Program-made: the position numbers and the translations under genes
NCBI GenBank assembly: GCA_963824225.1
Contig: CAWGOF010000001.1
Location: 124,001-188,000, forward strand
Reading direction: 5' to 3'
Length of the DNA stretch: 64,000 bases
DNA from: CAWGOF01 sp963824225
Lineage (GTDB): Bacteria > Acidobacteriota > Polarisedimenticolia > Polarisedimenticolales > Polarisedimenticolaceae
Notes under the pieces: model-generated
The model's database searches: none
Told to the model about the DNA's origin: nothing
What the model saw: the letters and a program-made list of their open reading frames with translations, nothing else
Shown here: one piece after another, positions 24,716 through 34,923 of the stretch
Layout of the letters: every line of letters starts with the position of its first letter
How positions within the stretch are numbered: position 1 is the first letter of the stretch

Positions 24716-26163
24716 CACGGTGCGGCGCCGGGTGTCAACGCGCCCGTGCCGAGGCACCGCGCGGCCCAGCGGCGCACGGGGTTCGAGCGGACCCGCGCGC
24801 GCAGCTGGCGCATCCGCCGCGCGCGCTCCTCCGGGCCCATGTCGAGCGCCTGGGCCAGCGCACGGACGCAGCCGTCGACGTCGTACGGGTTGACCAGGAT
24901 CGCGCCGGGCGAGCGCTCGGACACGCCGGCGAGCTCGCTGATCACGAGGATCCCGTCCTCGTCGACGCGCGTCGCGGCGAACTCGGGGGCCACGAGGTTC
25001 ATCCCGTCGCGCAGCGGCGTCACGAGCATGACGTCGGCCGCGCGGTAGTGCGCGACCAGCTCCTCGCGATCGAACGCGCGGTACCGGTAGTGGATCGGCA
25101 TCCAGCCCGCGCGACCGAGCTCGCCGTTGATCCGACCGACCTGGCGGTCGATCTCACGCTTCATCGCTCGGTACTCCTCGACCTGATGCCGGCTCGGCAC
25201 GACGATCTGGACCAGCACGATCCGACGCTGCCACTCCGGGTGCGCGCCGAGGAACCGCTCGATCACCTGCAGCCGCTCGCCGATGCCCTTCGTGTAGTCC
25301 AGACGATCCACGCTGAGCAGGATCCGGACGTCGCCGTGCAGCTCGTGCAGCCGATCGGCCCGGCGCTCGACGGCCGGCAAGCGGGCGACGCGCTCGAACT
25401 CGTCGACGTCGATGCCGATCGGAATCGCGAGCGCCGAGGTCTCCCCCCGTGCGTGGGCGAGCCGGATCCCGCCGCGCGCGTCGGGGCCGACGTTCGTCGC
25501 GCCGGCGAGCTGGCATGCCGCGGCCTCGAAGTTGTCGCGGTACAGCGGGATGTGGAACGCGATCGTGTCGGCGGCGAGCACGCCCTCGAGCAGCTCGGTG
25601 CGCCAGGGGAGCACGCGGAAGATCTCGGGCGGTGGAAACGGGATGTGCAGGAAGAAGTCGAGCGGACCGCGGAACCCCATGTCGCGCAGCATGCGCGGCA
25701 CGAGCATCAAATGGAAGTCGTGGATCCACACCCGCGTGTGCGGCGTCGTGCGCTCGAGCACGCGCTCGGCGAACCGCCGGTTGACGCGCTCGTACGTCGC
25801 ATAGTCCTCGGGCGCGAACACGGCCTGCGACGTGAAGTCGTGGAACAGCGGCCACAGGGCGCGGTTCGCAAACCCGTGATAGTACGAGCCGACCTCGCGC
25901 TCGCTCAGCGCCACGCCGTCGAGGTTGAACTCGGGGTCCGCACCGATGAGGATCGATCGGATCTCGGCGCGCGCGGCGGCCTCGTTCGAGGATAGCGCCA
26001 CGCCGTCCCACCCGATCCAGCTCCCGCCACGGGACCGCAGCACGGGCTCGAGCGCGCTGACGAGACCCGAGACGTTGCGTCGCGGGCCCCGGCGGCTCGG
26101 GCCCCGCGGGATGTCGTACGGCAGCCGGTTCGACACGACGACGAGCGGAGCGTCGTCGCTCAC
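24715..26163 (-). CDS. otsA: Trehalose-6-phosphate synthase
   Basis: 482 aa GT20 enzyme joining UDP- or other NDP-glucose to glucose-6-phosphate. It has VVVSNRLPYD at the N-terminus, WIHDFHLMLVPRMLRD, FFLHIPFPPPEIFRVLPWR, SVDRLDYTKGIGERL and TPLRDGMNLVAPEFAA, all strongly conserved. GTG at 26163 is chosen for its position just before SDDAPLVVVSNRLP; no good Shine-Dalgarno is visible. A sigma54-like promoter lies about 70 nt upstream. First gene of the trehalose operon. Confidence 0.92.
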   Translation of the reverse strand: MSDDAPLVVVSNRLPYDIPRGPSRRGPRRNVSGLVSALEPVLRSRGGSWIGWDGVALSSNEAAARAEIRSILIGADPEFNLDGVALSEREVGSYYHGFANRALWPLFHDFTSQAVFAPEDYATYERVNRRFAERVLERTTPHTRVWIHDFHLMLVPRMLRDMGFRGPLDFFLHIPFPPPEIFRVLPWRTELLEGVLAADTIAFHIPLYRDNFEAAACQLAGATNVGPDARGGIRLAHARGETSALAIPIGIDVDEFERVARLPAVERRADRLHELHGDVRILLSVDRLDYTKGIGERLQVIERFLGAHPEWQRRIVLVQIVVPSRHQVEEYRAMKREIDRQVGRINGELGRAGWMPIHYRYRAFDREELVAHYRAADVMLVTPLRDGMNLVAPEFAATRVDEDGILVISELAGVSERSPGAILVNPYDVDGCVRALAQALDMGPEERARRMRQLRARVRSNPVRRWAARCLGTGALTPGAAP

Positions 26164-26232
26164 GTCGATACACGATTCGAGCGACGCTCCACTCAGAACC
26201 GGACCTCCTGTCGCTGCCGCGACACGGTAGTT

Positions 26233-26247
26233 ACAAGACCGGTGCCA
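26233..26247 (-). promoter_or_regulatory. Sigma54-like promoter of the trehalose operon
   Basis: On the minus strand TGGCAC-CGGTC-TTGT: the -24 element is perfect and the -12 element differs from TTGC by one base, with the required 5-nt spacing. It lies about 70 nt upstream of the otsA GTG. It is arranged back to back with a second sigma54 site 97 bp away. Confidence 0.5.
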
Positions 26248-26344
26248 TGTGTAGGTCCAGGAACGCGGGCCACTTTCTTTGCCATGCGCGGCAACATTTA
26301 CACGCCGAAGGGAAAAGTTCGGCCGCACACGCAGGCTTTTCCCA

Positions 26345-26360
26345 TGGCACCGGCCTTGCT
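26345..26360 (+). promoter_or_regulatory. Sigma54 promoter of the 26.4 kb lipoprotein gene
   Basis: TGGCAC-CGGCC-TTGCT is an exact match to the TGGCAC-N5-TTGC core, 46 nt before the ATG. The predicted transcript leader is about 35 nt. A hairpin (GGGAAAAG/CTTTTCCC) and a TTGCC-N6-GGCAA palindrome lie just upstream and are candidate activator sites. Confidence 0.65.
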
Positions 26361-26405
26361 GTTCCGGGGGCGAGGCCAAGGGCGACCTAGGCCACGGAGG
26401 AACGC

Positions 26406-27008
26406 ATGATGAGGAAGGCACTGTGGTTGGTTCTGTTCGCCCTCGTTGCCGTCACGGCCGCGGGATGCGCGAAGCCCCCGACGGCCGAGATCGATGCGGC
26501 GTCCGAGGCGATGGACGCGGCGCAGGCTGCCGGCGCGCCGGACTACGCGCCCGATGCATGGGCCAAGGCCCAGGCTTCCGAAGCGGAGCTCGAGGCCGAG
26601 ATCACCGCGCAGAAGGACGCGTTTGCGCTCTCCCGATCGTACGAACAGACGAAGAACCTGGCCCAGGCCACGAAGTCCGCGGCGGAGACCGCGGCGGCCG
26701 AGGCCCGGACTGGCAAGGAGACCGCGAAGAACGAGGCGACGCAGGCGATCGAGACGGCCAAAGCCCTGCGTCTAGAGGTCGACCAGCTGCTGACGACCGC
26801 TCCGACCGGCAAGGGCGCGGTCGCGGACCTCGCGGCGCTGCGCGCCGACACGGGCTCGACCGAGGAGTCGATTCGCGCGGCCGAGGCCGCGCTCGCAGCC
26901 GGACAGTACCGCGAGGCGCGGGCCAAGGCCGAGGCGGCGATCCAGTCGCTCGAGGCCGTGAAGGCCGAGATCGAGTCGGCCAAGCAGGGCCGCGGCGGCC
27001 GCGCGTAA
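26406..27008 (+). CDS. Lipoprotein with long Ala/Glu-rich helices (DUF4398-like)
   Basis: 200 aa. N-terminal signal peptide with lipobox VTAAGC, so it should be diacylated by Lgt and cleaved by LspA. The mature chain is almost entirely Ala, Glu, Lys and Gln in helical heptads (DAASEAMDAAQAAGA, GQYREARAKAEAAIQSLEA). The REARAKAEAA tail block resembles DUF4398 envelope lipoproteins. It is preceded by a perfect sigma54 promoter core, so it is probably induced by the NtrC-type regulator at 30-31.5 kb or another one. Likely periplasmic-facing outer-membrane lipoprotein; function unknown. Confidence 0.8.
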   Translation: MMRKALWLVLFALVAVTAAGCAKPPTAEIDAASEAMDAAQAAGAPDYAPDAWAKAQASEAELEAEITAQKDAFALSRSYEQTKNLAQATKSAAETAAAEARTGKETAKNEATQAIETAKALRLEVDQLLTTAPTGKGAVADLAALRADTGSTEESIRAAEAALAAGQYREARAKAEAAIQSLEAVKAEIESAKQGRGGRA

Positions 27009-27046
27009 GAGGCAGGGCCGGAAGCCGAGCACGGGGGGCACCGAGG

Positions 27047-27076
27047 GCGGGGGACTGGCGCGAGCCGGTCCCCCGC
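27047..27076 (+). terminator. GC-rich hairpin after the lipoprotein gene
   Basis: Arms GCGGGGGAC and GTCCCCCGC with a short loop, and no T-run. It may stop or attenuate transcription, or protect the lipoprotein mRNA 3' end, before the small downstream gene. Confidence 0.4.
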
Positions 27077-27096
27077 ACCTCCAGCAGGGGGAACCG

Positions 27097-27303
27097 ATGC
27101 TGCATGCAGAGCTGGGTGAGATTCTCGACGTGCGACACGGGTTCGTGATCGCCGACATCGTGTTGCGCGACACGCTCGCCGAGTACGCGACCGGGGCGAC
27201 CGACGCCGCCGAGCTGCTCGTCGCGCTGCACCAGCACCGCCTGGCCTACGAGGAGTACCTGCGCACGATGTACGCGTGCGTCACGGTGCCGTCCGTGGCG
27301 TAG
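27097..27303 (+). CDS. Small conserved-looking protein of unknown function
   Basis: 68 aa, acidic and helical (HAELGEILDVRHGFVIADIVLRDTL, truncated here to the first part of the chain). AGGGGGAACCG precedes the ATG. No signal peptide or membrane segment. It follows the sigma54-driven lipoprotein and the GC-rich hairpin, so it may be a minor distal cistron. No family recognised. Confidence 0.5.
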   Translation: MLHAELGEILDVRHGFVIADIVLRDTLAEYATGATDAAELLVALHQHRLAYEEYLRTMYACVTVPSVA

Positions 27304-27307
27304 AGCG

Positions 27308-27748
27308 TCAGGGCCGGGTCGCGCGCTCCAGGTTCTCGACCAGGATCTTGGCCTTCTCGGCCAGGACGCCGGCGCGATCCGTGTCGCCCGCGTCGAGCGC
27401 CTCGTCGACCTGCGCCAGGAACGACACCGCCGTATCGCGCTCCTCGCGTTGCTCCGGGCTCAGCTCGCGGTCGGCCAGGAGCCCGAGCATCTCGCGAATC
27501 CGTGTGCGCGCGCTCTCGACGTTCGCCGGTACGGCGCGCGGCGCGGGCGTGGCCGCGGTCGCCGCGACCGCCGTTGGCCGCGGCGTCGCCCGCGGCGCGG
27601 GCGTGGCCGGGGAGACAACGGCCTGCTCGACACCACGCGGCTCGCGCTTGACGCAACCCGGGCTCGCGCTCCCGATCGACAGCAGCACGACGAGGCCCGC
27701 GCGGGTTCCCGCGCGGGTCGCGCGGTGCCAGACGTCGTCGAGCCTCAC
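27308..27748 (-). CDS. Putative lipoprotein or secreted protein
   Basis: 146 aa. An N-terminal hydrophobic stretch (GLVVLLSIGSASPGC) ends in a weak lipobox. A Pro/Ala/Thr-rich linker (ATPAPRATPRPTAVAATA) follows, then a charged helical domain with LADRELSPEQREERD and a tail AEKAKILVENLERATRP. The GTG start overlaps the histidine kinase stop (GTGA), so it is cotranscribed with the kinase and could be an accessory envelope factor. No known family. Confidence 0.6.
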   Translation of the reverse strand: MRLDDVWHRATRAGTRAGLVVLLSIGSASPGCVKREPRGVEQAVVSPATPAPRATPRPTAVAATAATPAPRAVPANVESARTRIREMLGLLADRELSPEQREERDTAVSFLAQVDEALDAGDTDRAGVLAEKAKILVENLERATRP

Positions 27749-29532
27749 TGCGCGGTCTCGGGCAGCGTCATCGTCACGCGCGTTCCCGCGCCGCGCTCGG
27801 AGTCGATCTGCACGTCGCCCCCGTGGAGCTGCGCAATGCGGTACACGAGCGACAGTCCGATGCCGCTCCCGTTGCTGCGCGTCGTGTAGAACAGGTTGAA
27901 GACCTTCGGCAGGTGCTCGGGCCCGATCCCTTCGCCCGTGTCCTCGACGGTCAGTGCGATCGTGCCCTCGGCGGTCGGATCGGCACGCACGCGCAGCAGG
28001 CCTCCCGTGGGCATCGCGTCGAGCGCGTTGCCCATCAGGTTGAGGAGCGCCTGGCGCAGCAGCTCGGCGCTTCCGCGGACGCGCGGCAGGTCCGGCGCCA
28101 CGGTGGCCTCCATCCGGATCCCGCCATGCTCGGCGCGCGCGGCCATCAGGTCCATCGCCTCGCGCAGGATACCGTCGAGGCGCACCGATTCGAGCTGCAG
28201 CTCCTCGGGTCGCGTGAACCGCAGGAACCCGTCGATCACGCGATCGAGGCGCTTGACCTCCTCCTCGATGATGTCCAGGTGCCGCGCGGCGTGCGGCACG
28301 GCGGGACCGAGCTTCTGGCGCAGGAGCGCGGCCTGGAGCACGAGCGCGTTCAGCGGGTTGCGGATCTCGTGGGCCACGCCCGAGGTCAGGCGCCCGAGAG
28401 CCGCGAGCTTCTGCGAGTGCGAGAGCCTCGACCCGATCTGCGACGACCGCTCGAGATCCCGGGCCGTGATCATCACCCCGCGTGCCCGATCTCCCTCGCG
28501 CAGGACGAACGCGTCGAGCAGGAACGGCACCTCGCGCCCGGCGACGACGAGGAGCGCCGAGCGCGAGCGCTGCGTCTCGCCGCGGGACAGCGTCTCCTCG
28601 ACGAGGAGGCGCAGCGGATCGGTCGGCGCGAGCGTGCGCGCGAGCGATCCACCCTCGAGCTCGGCGCGCCCGCAGCCGAGAAGCCGACACGCCTCGTCGT
28701 TGAGCGACAGGATGTCGAGATCGCGGCCGACGACGAGCACGGCGTCCGACAACCCGTCGAGCAAGCTCTTCGTCGCCTCGCGCGCGTCGCGCTCGTGGCG
28801 TCCGGCGGCCAGCCGCTCGCTGACCGTCGTGAAGAACTCGACGAGCCGGGAGATGTCGGCGTCGTTCTTCAGGTCGTCTGCGGGCACGATCCGGGCCAGC
28901 TCGGCGCGAAGCCGAGCGATCGGCGCGAGCAACCGGTTCGACACGAGGAACGCGGCGAGGAACGCGAGCAACACGGCGATCCCGGCGACACAGGCGTTCG
29001 TCACCACGGCGCTCATCAGCGTCTGGCGCAGCAGCACGGTCGACACGGAGACGGCGACGGTGCCGAACGGCTCCTCCCCGTCCGGGCTGAACGGCAGCTC
29101 GGCGACGAGGTCGCGCTGGCCGTCGAGGACGAGCCAGAACTGCGCGAGCGAGTTGCGCGTCGAGAAGTCGGTGAACGTCTCGGGCGACAGCACGCGCCGG
29201 CCCTGCTTGCGCGCATCGCTGTGCAGCAGCGCGATCCCGTCGTGATCCTTGATCGCGACGTTCAGGACGATCGGGGAATACCCGATGACCGCATCCGCGT
29301 ATTCACGGAGCGAACGATCGGTGGCCAGCGCGTGACGCAGGTCTTCCCCCGCGTGCTGACGGATCGCCTGGTTCGTGAGGTGGTACAGCGTCCGGGCCAG
29401 GAGCTCCGCGTGGTCGCGGGCCTCGAGCACGTGCAGCCGAACGAGGATTGCCGCGCTGATCAGGCCCGTGGCGAGGGCTACGGCGAGCGCAGTGAGACCG
29501 AGCGTGACAGCTTGTCTGACCCGAAATCCCAC
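27745..29532 (-). CDS. Membrane sensor histidine kinase (NtrB-like)
   Basis: 595 aa. An N-terminal membrane segment (about 8-32), a periplasmic sensor region of about 135 residues, a second membrane segment (AGIAVLLAFLAAFLVSNRLL) leading into a HAMP-like linker, a PAS domain (LDGLSDAVLVVGRDLDILSLN) and the kinase core. H-box LTSGVAHEIRNPLNA (His about 388), N-box LLNLMGNALDAM, and G-boxes VEDTGEGIG and SGIGLSLV. The kinase core is of the NtrB type that pairs with sigma54 activators. The NtrC-type gene lies 0.7 kb upstream, separated by a plus-strand gene. GTG start. Confidence 0.88.
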   Translation of the reverse strand: MGFRVRQAVTLGLTALAVALATGLISAAILVRLHVLEARDHAELLARTLYHLTNQAIRQHAGEDLRHALATDRSLREYADAVIGYSPIVLNVAIKDHDGIALLHSDARKQGRRVLSPETFTDFSTRNSLAQFWLVLDGQRDLVAELPFSPDGEEPFGTVAVSVSTVLLRQTLMSAVVTNACVAGIAVLLAFLAAFLVSNRLLAPIARLRAELARIVPADDLKNDADISRLVEFFTTVSERLAAGRHERDAREATKSLLDGLSDAVLVVGRDLDILSLNDEACRLLGCGRAELEGGSLARTLAPTDPLRLLVEETLSRGETQRSRSALLVVAGREVPFLLDAFVLREGDRARGVMITARDLERSSQIGSRLSHSQKLAALGRLTSGVAHEIRNPLNALVLQAALLRQKLGPAVPHAARHLDIIEEEVKRLDRVIDGFLRFTRPEELQLESVRLDGILREAMDLMAARAEHGGIRMEATVAPDLPRVRGSAELLRQALLNLMGNALDAMPTGGLLRVRADPTAEGTIALTVEDTGEGIGPEHLPKVFNLFYTTRSNGSGIGLSLVYRIAQLHGGDVQIDSERGAGTRVTMTLPETAQ

Positions 29533-29695
29533 GAATCTCGTCCCGGCGCGCCGCAGTCGAATGATGACACGAGAGGGTCCGCCGATACAAGGAAACGTTG
29601 CAGGATTCGCACAGGTTTGTCGTTCTTTCCACGGCGATCCTGACGGAGATCCTGCAGCACGGTCCCAGGTGCCCCTGATTCGGGTTTTTCCGTCT

Positions 29696-29710
29696 TGGCA
29701 CGCTCCTGGC
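29696..29710 (+). promoter_or_regulatory. Sigma54-like promoter of the 29.8 kb secreted-protein gene
   Basis: TGGCAC-GCTCC-TGGC: the -24 element is perfect, the -12 element differs from TTGC at one base, and the spacing is correct. It lies 50 nt before the ATG. It sits between the genes for the histidine kinase and the NtrC-type activator, both transcribed the other way. Confidence 0.5.
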
Positions 29711-29760
29711 GAAGGGGACGGGGGCGCGTAGTCGTCACAGGTTCACCAAGGGAGGTAGCG

Positions 29761-30156
29761 ATGAATCGCAAGACTGTTTGGGTGTCCCTGGTGTCGCTGG
29801 GCTTCGGGCTCGCCATTGCGGCCCAAACGCCTCCGGCACCACAAGACCCCCCGAAGCAGGACGTTCCGCGGACGATGCCGCAGGACGCACCGAAGGGCAT
29901 GTCGGTGAACGGTCAGGTCGTTTCGATCGACTCGAAGGCTGGAACGGTCGTCGTCAAGGCGGACGCCACGGGCGGCACCGCTGCGCCGCGCGACATGTCG
30001 TTCACGGTCGGGCCGAAGACCAAGATCCTGAAGGACGGAAAAGCGGCCGGACTCGCGGATCTGAAGGCCGGAGACAAGGTCGCGGTCGAGTACGAGAGCT
30101 CGAGCGGCAAGAACATGGCGCTCGTGATCGGCGTCGTCCTTTCGCGGACGACCTGA
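29761..30156 (+). CDS. Secreted small beta-domain protein (DUF5666-like)
   Basis: 131 aa. Signal peptide MNRKTVWVSLVSLGFGLAIAA, a Pro-rich linker, then an OB-like domain: GQVVSIDSKAGTVVVKA, FTVGPKTKILKDGK and LKAGDKVAVEYESSSG. GGGAGGTAGCG precedes this ATG. The periodic short strands and the D-SKAGT / KAGDKV signature are typical of DUF5666-type domains. It is enclosed by a two-component system and carries its own sigma54-like promoter, so it is a good candidate target of that system. Confidence 0.8.
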   Translation: MNRKTVWVSLVSLGFGLAIAAQTPPAPQDPPKQDVPRTMPQDAPKGMSVNGQVVSIDSKAGTVVVKADATGGTAAPRDMSFTVGPKTKILKDGKAAGLADLKAGDKVAVEYESSSGKNMALVIGVVLSRTT

Positions 30157-30223
30157 GGCAGGCTATTCACGGGTGGGCGTCGTCCCCCGGGTTCCCCTCC
30201 CTGGGAGCGGCGTCCGCCCGGTT

Positions 30224-31564
30224 TCACTGCCCGTACTCCTTCAGCCGGTTATACAGCGTCTTGAGGCTGAGCCCCAGCACGCGCGCCGCTTCGCGCTTGT
30301 TGCCCTTGAGTTGATCGAGAGTCGCCAGGATCAGCGCACGCTCGGCGTCGGCCACCGAATTCCCGACGCGCAACGTAAGGTTCGAGCCGCTCTGGGGAAC
30401 CGCGATCGGTGCGCCGCCGAGCGGCACGTGCTCCGTGGCGATCGTGTCGCGCGCCAGAATGAAGGCGCGCTCGACGACGTTCTTGAGCTCGCGGACGTTC
30501 CCCGGCCAGGCGTGCGCGCGCAGGAGCGCCATCGCGGGCTCGCTCATCTCCTTCTTGACGTCCGAGTCGCGGTTCAGGTCGTCGAGGAACTGTCGCACGA
30601 GCAGCTCGACGTCCGATCCGCGCTCCCGCAAGGGCGGCACGTGGATCGGGAACACGTGGATGCGGTAGAGGAGATCGCGGCGTAGCAGGCCGCTTGTCGC
30701 CGCCTCTTCGGGGTCGCGGTTCGTCGCGGCGACGATCCGGACGTCGACCTCCTCGGCCTTCTCCGCGCCGACGCGCGTGACGCGGCCCGTCTCGAGGACG
30801 CGCAGGAGCTTGACCTGCAGCTCGGCCGGCATCTCCGTGATCTCGTCGAGGAACAACGTGCCGCCGTGGGCGCGCTCGAAGTACCCTCGGCGCTGGCGCT
30901 CGGCGCCGGTGAAGCTGCCCTTCTCGTGGCCGAATAGCTCGGACTCGATGAGCGTCGGTGCGACAGCGCCGCAGTTGATCGGCAGGAACGGCTTCTTCGA
31001 CCGCCGGCTGAGCTGGTGGACCATCCGGGCCACGAGCTCCTTGCCCACCCCGGTCTCGCCGGTCACGAGCACGGTCGACTCGGTCGGGGCTACGCGGGCC
31101 ACGAGGTCGTACACCTGTTGCATGACCGGGGAGGCGCCGATCATCGCTCCGAACCGGCCCAGCCGGCGCAGCTCGCCGCGCAGCTCGACGATCTCCTCGC
31201 GCAGATCGGCGGCCTGGCGCACGCGGGCCAGGCTCGCGCGCAGGCGCGTCAGGTCGACCGGCTTCTGCAGGTAGTCGATCGCCCCGCGCTTGAGCGCCTC
31301 GACAGCCGTATCGACCGTCCCGTGGCCGGTGATGATCACCACCTCGACGCCGGGCGTCGCCTCGAGATCGCGCACCAGCTCGATCCCCGCACCGTCCGGA
31401 AGCTGCAGGTCGACGAGCGCGACGTCGATCGCGCCCTGGTTCAGCGACTCGCGAGCCTCGCCGAGCGAGGCCGCGGTCCGCACGTCGAAGCCTTCGGCGC
31501 CGACCAGCTCGGCAAGCGCTCCGAGGCTGTTCTTGTCGTCGTCGACGAGGAGCGCCTTGGGCAT
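30224..31564 (-). CDS. NtrC-family sigma54-dependent response regulator
   Basis: 446 aa. Receiver domain with phospho-acceptor Asp52 (VALVDLQLPDG), then the AAA+ domain: Walker A GETGVGKE, the sigma54-contacting loop as GSFTGA (instead of GAFTGA), Walker B GGTLFLDEI, and arginine region. A Fis-type C-terminal helix-turn-helix (REAARVLGLSLKTLYNRLKEYG) binds DNA. It probably receives phosphate from the kinase encoded downstream on the same strand, though a plus-strand gene lies between. Start chosen at MPKALLVDDDK, the normal receiver N-terminus. Confidence 0.92.
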   Translation of the reverse strand: MPKALLVDDDKNSLGALAELVGAEGFDVRTAASLGEARESLNQGAIDVALVDLQLPDGAGIELVRDLEATPGVEVVIITGHGTVDTAVEALKRGAIDYLQKPVDLTRLRASLARVRQAADLREEIVELRGELRRLGRFGAMIGASPVMQQVYDLVARVAPTESTVLVTGETGVGKELVARMVHQLSRRSKKPFLPINCGAVAPTLIESELFGHEKGSFTGAERQRRGYFERAHGGTLFLDEITEMPAELQVKLLRVLETGRVTRVGAEKAEEVDVRIVAATNRDPEEAATSGLLRRDLLYRIHVFPIHVPPLRERGSDVELLVRQFLDDLNRDSDVKKEMSEPAMALLRAHAWPGNVRELKNVVERAFILARDTIATEHVPLGGAPIAVPQSGSNLTLRVGNSVADAERALILATLDQLKGNKREAARVLGLSLKTLYNRLKEYGQ

Positions 31565-31653
31565 CGGGCCAGCGTAGCGGGCGCGCGACGGACGTGTCAA
31601 GAAACCGAACCCTGTCTCCCGGACGTATCACTACGCCGAGACGGGGAGGTGGA

Positions 31654-32865
31654 ATGCAGATGAAACGTGACCTGTATGGGTGGATCACCGTAGCCGCGTG
31701 TGTCGTCGGCGCCGCGACGATGGCGACGGCCGAGGAGAACAAAACGCTCGACCAGGTGATCGCCCGGCACATCGAGGCCCGCGGCGGAGCCGAGCGCTGG
31801 AGCGCGATCGAGCGCCTGTCCCTCGCGGGCTCGATGACCTACCTGAGCCAGACCAGTGATTTCACCCTATGGCTCGACCGAGGTGGAAAATACCTGCTCG
31901 AGCGTCGCGAGCACGGGCAGACGATGACCACGGGCTACGACGGCCAGACCGCGTGGCGCGGCAACGTCGGCGATCCCGGCGCTTCCCATCGCATCGCCGG
32001 TGTCGACCGGGCGATGATCGTGCGCGACGCCGACTTCCCGACCCCGCTCTTCGACTACGCGGCCAAGGGCTACGAGCTGCGGCTGATCGGCAAGACGATG
32101 CTCGACGACAAGGACGCGATCGCGATCGCCGTCGATCGCAACGACGGCTACGAGGAGACGTGGTACCTCGACCCCCAGACGTACCTCGACATCGGCCTCG
32201 ACTCGCCGGGATCGTTCTTCGGCGACCGCGTGCCGATGCGCACGTACCACGACGACTTCAAGACGGTCAGCGGCCTCACGCTGCCGTTCCGGATCGAGAG
32301 CCAGTGGAACGTGCAGGAGCGCGTGCTGACGATCGCCGAGGTCGATCTCGACCCGCAAATCGAGGAGGCGCGGTTCAGCCCCCCGCCGCCGCAAGGCATG
32401 GAGCCGCTCCAGTCGATCGTCGGCGAGTGGAACGTCGTCGCCTCGGTGAGCGCGCACCCCGGGGCACCGTGGCGCGACAGCCAGCGCACCTCGACGATCG
32501 AGAAGCGTGTCGGCGGCGCGCTCCTCGAGGAGCACTACACGACGGCGACCGGGCAAGAGGTGCTGCGGACCTACACCTACGACCGGTTCCGCAAGCAGTA
32601 TCGCGTCACCGAGATCAGCGACGCATCGAACTACCTGGACGTCGCCGAGGGCACGTTCGAGCAAGACGGCCGCCTCGTCGTGTCGAACGTGACGACCGGC
32701 ACGGCGGTCGAGGGGCTGGGCCACACGGTCCACGTCCGGATGATCCTCGCCGGCATCGCCGCGGGAAGCTTCCGCGTGGAGCGCGAGATCTCGACCGACG
32801 GAGGAGCGACCTGGACCCTTGCCGCGAAATCGACGTACACGAAAGCCGATCGCGCACTACGATAG
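31654..32865 (+). CDS. Secreted two-domain protein: LolA/RseB-like N-terminus and DUF1579
   Basis: 403 aa with a signal peptide (cleavage near ATMATA). The first domain starts LDQVIARHIEARGGAERWSAI, a common opening of lipoprotein-sorting-like periplasmic domains. The second begins LQSIVGEWNVVASVSAHPG and continues through TSTIEKRVGGALLEEHY and LRTYTYDRFRKQYRV, matching DUF1579. GGGGAGGTGG precedes the ATG. The next gene begins 5 bp after its stop, so the two form an operon. Function unknown, possibly binding of a lipid or small hydrophobic ligand. Confidence 0.75.
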   Translation: MQMKRDLYGWITVAACVVGAATMATAEENKTLDQVIARHIEARGGAERWSAIERLSLAGSMTYLSQTSDFTLWLDRGGKYLLERREHGQTMTTGYDGQTAWRGNVGDPGASHRIAGVDRAMIVRDADFPTPLFDYAAKGYELRLIGKTMLDDKDAIAIAVDRNDGYEETWYLDPQTYLDIGLDSPGSFFGDRVPMRTYHDDFKTVSGLTLPFRIESQWNVQERVLTIAEVDLDPQIEEARFSPPPPQGMEPLQSIVGEWNVVASVSAHPGAPWRDSQRTSTIEKRVGGALLEEHYTTATGQEVLRTYTYDRFRKQYRVTEISDASNYLDVAEGTFEQDGRLVVSNVTTGTAVEGLGHTVHVRMILAGIAAGSFRVEREISTDGGATWTLAAKSTYTKADRALR

Positions 32866-32869
32866 GGAG

Positions 32870-33288
32870 ATGAGATTCGCCATCGGCTCCAAGATTGGAC
32901 GCACCGACGCATTCGGTGCCCAGCACGTCTACGACGTGACCGGCTTCCTCGGCGGCCTCGAGGGGCCGGTCGGGTACGTCCTGCGCAATGACCGGGGGTT
33001 CGAGGTGCGACTCGCCCGCCACGCCGCCGAGAAGGACTTCGATTTCTTCGCGGTCGGCGTTCCGGACGAGTCGGGCGCGAGCGCCGTCGAGCGGCTCGTG
33101 GCGATCGTCGCCCGCGGCGAGCGGCCGTGGCTCGAGCTGGCCCAGCGTGTCCGGGACGAGCACGAGAAGCTGCTCGCGGCGTGCGAGGCGCAGCTGGCGG
33201 CGAGTCAGGAGGACTCGCCGCAAGCCCTTCTTCTTGCCGCCGACCAGATCCGCTCGGCCATCGAGGCCACGCGGGAGCGGAACGTCGG

Positions 33289-33292
<4 letters not shown>
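32870..33292 (+). CDS. Small cytoplasmic protein of unknown function
   Basis: 140 aa, no signal peptide. The ordered N-terminus (FAIGSKIGRTDAFGAQHVYDV) is followed by a charged helical C-terminus (RVRDEHEKLLAACEAQLAAS). It starts 5 bp after the DUF1579 gene with GATAGGGAG upstream, so both are probably cotranscribed. Its stop overlaps the groEL stop tail to tail. No family recognised. Confidence 0.6.
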
Positions 33293-34908
<1,616 letters not shown>

Positions 34909-34923
34909 TGGATGATCCTTCCT

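Noticed and set aside
30157..30223. Bidirectional terminator between the DUF5666-like and NtrC-type genes
   Set aside because: A GC-rich imperfect stem can be drawn, but it has mismatches and no T-run.
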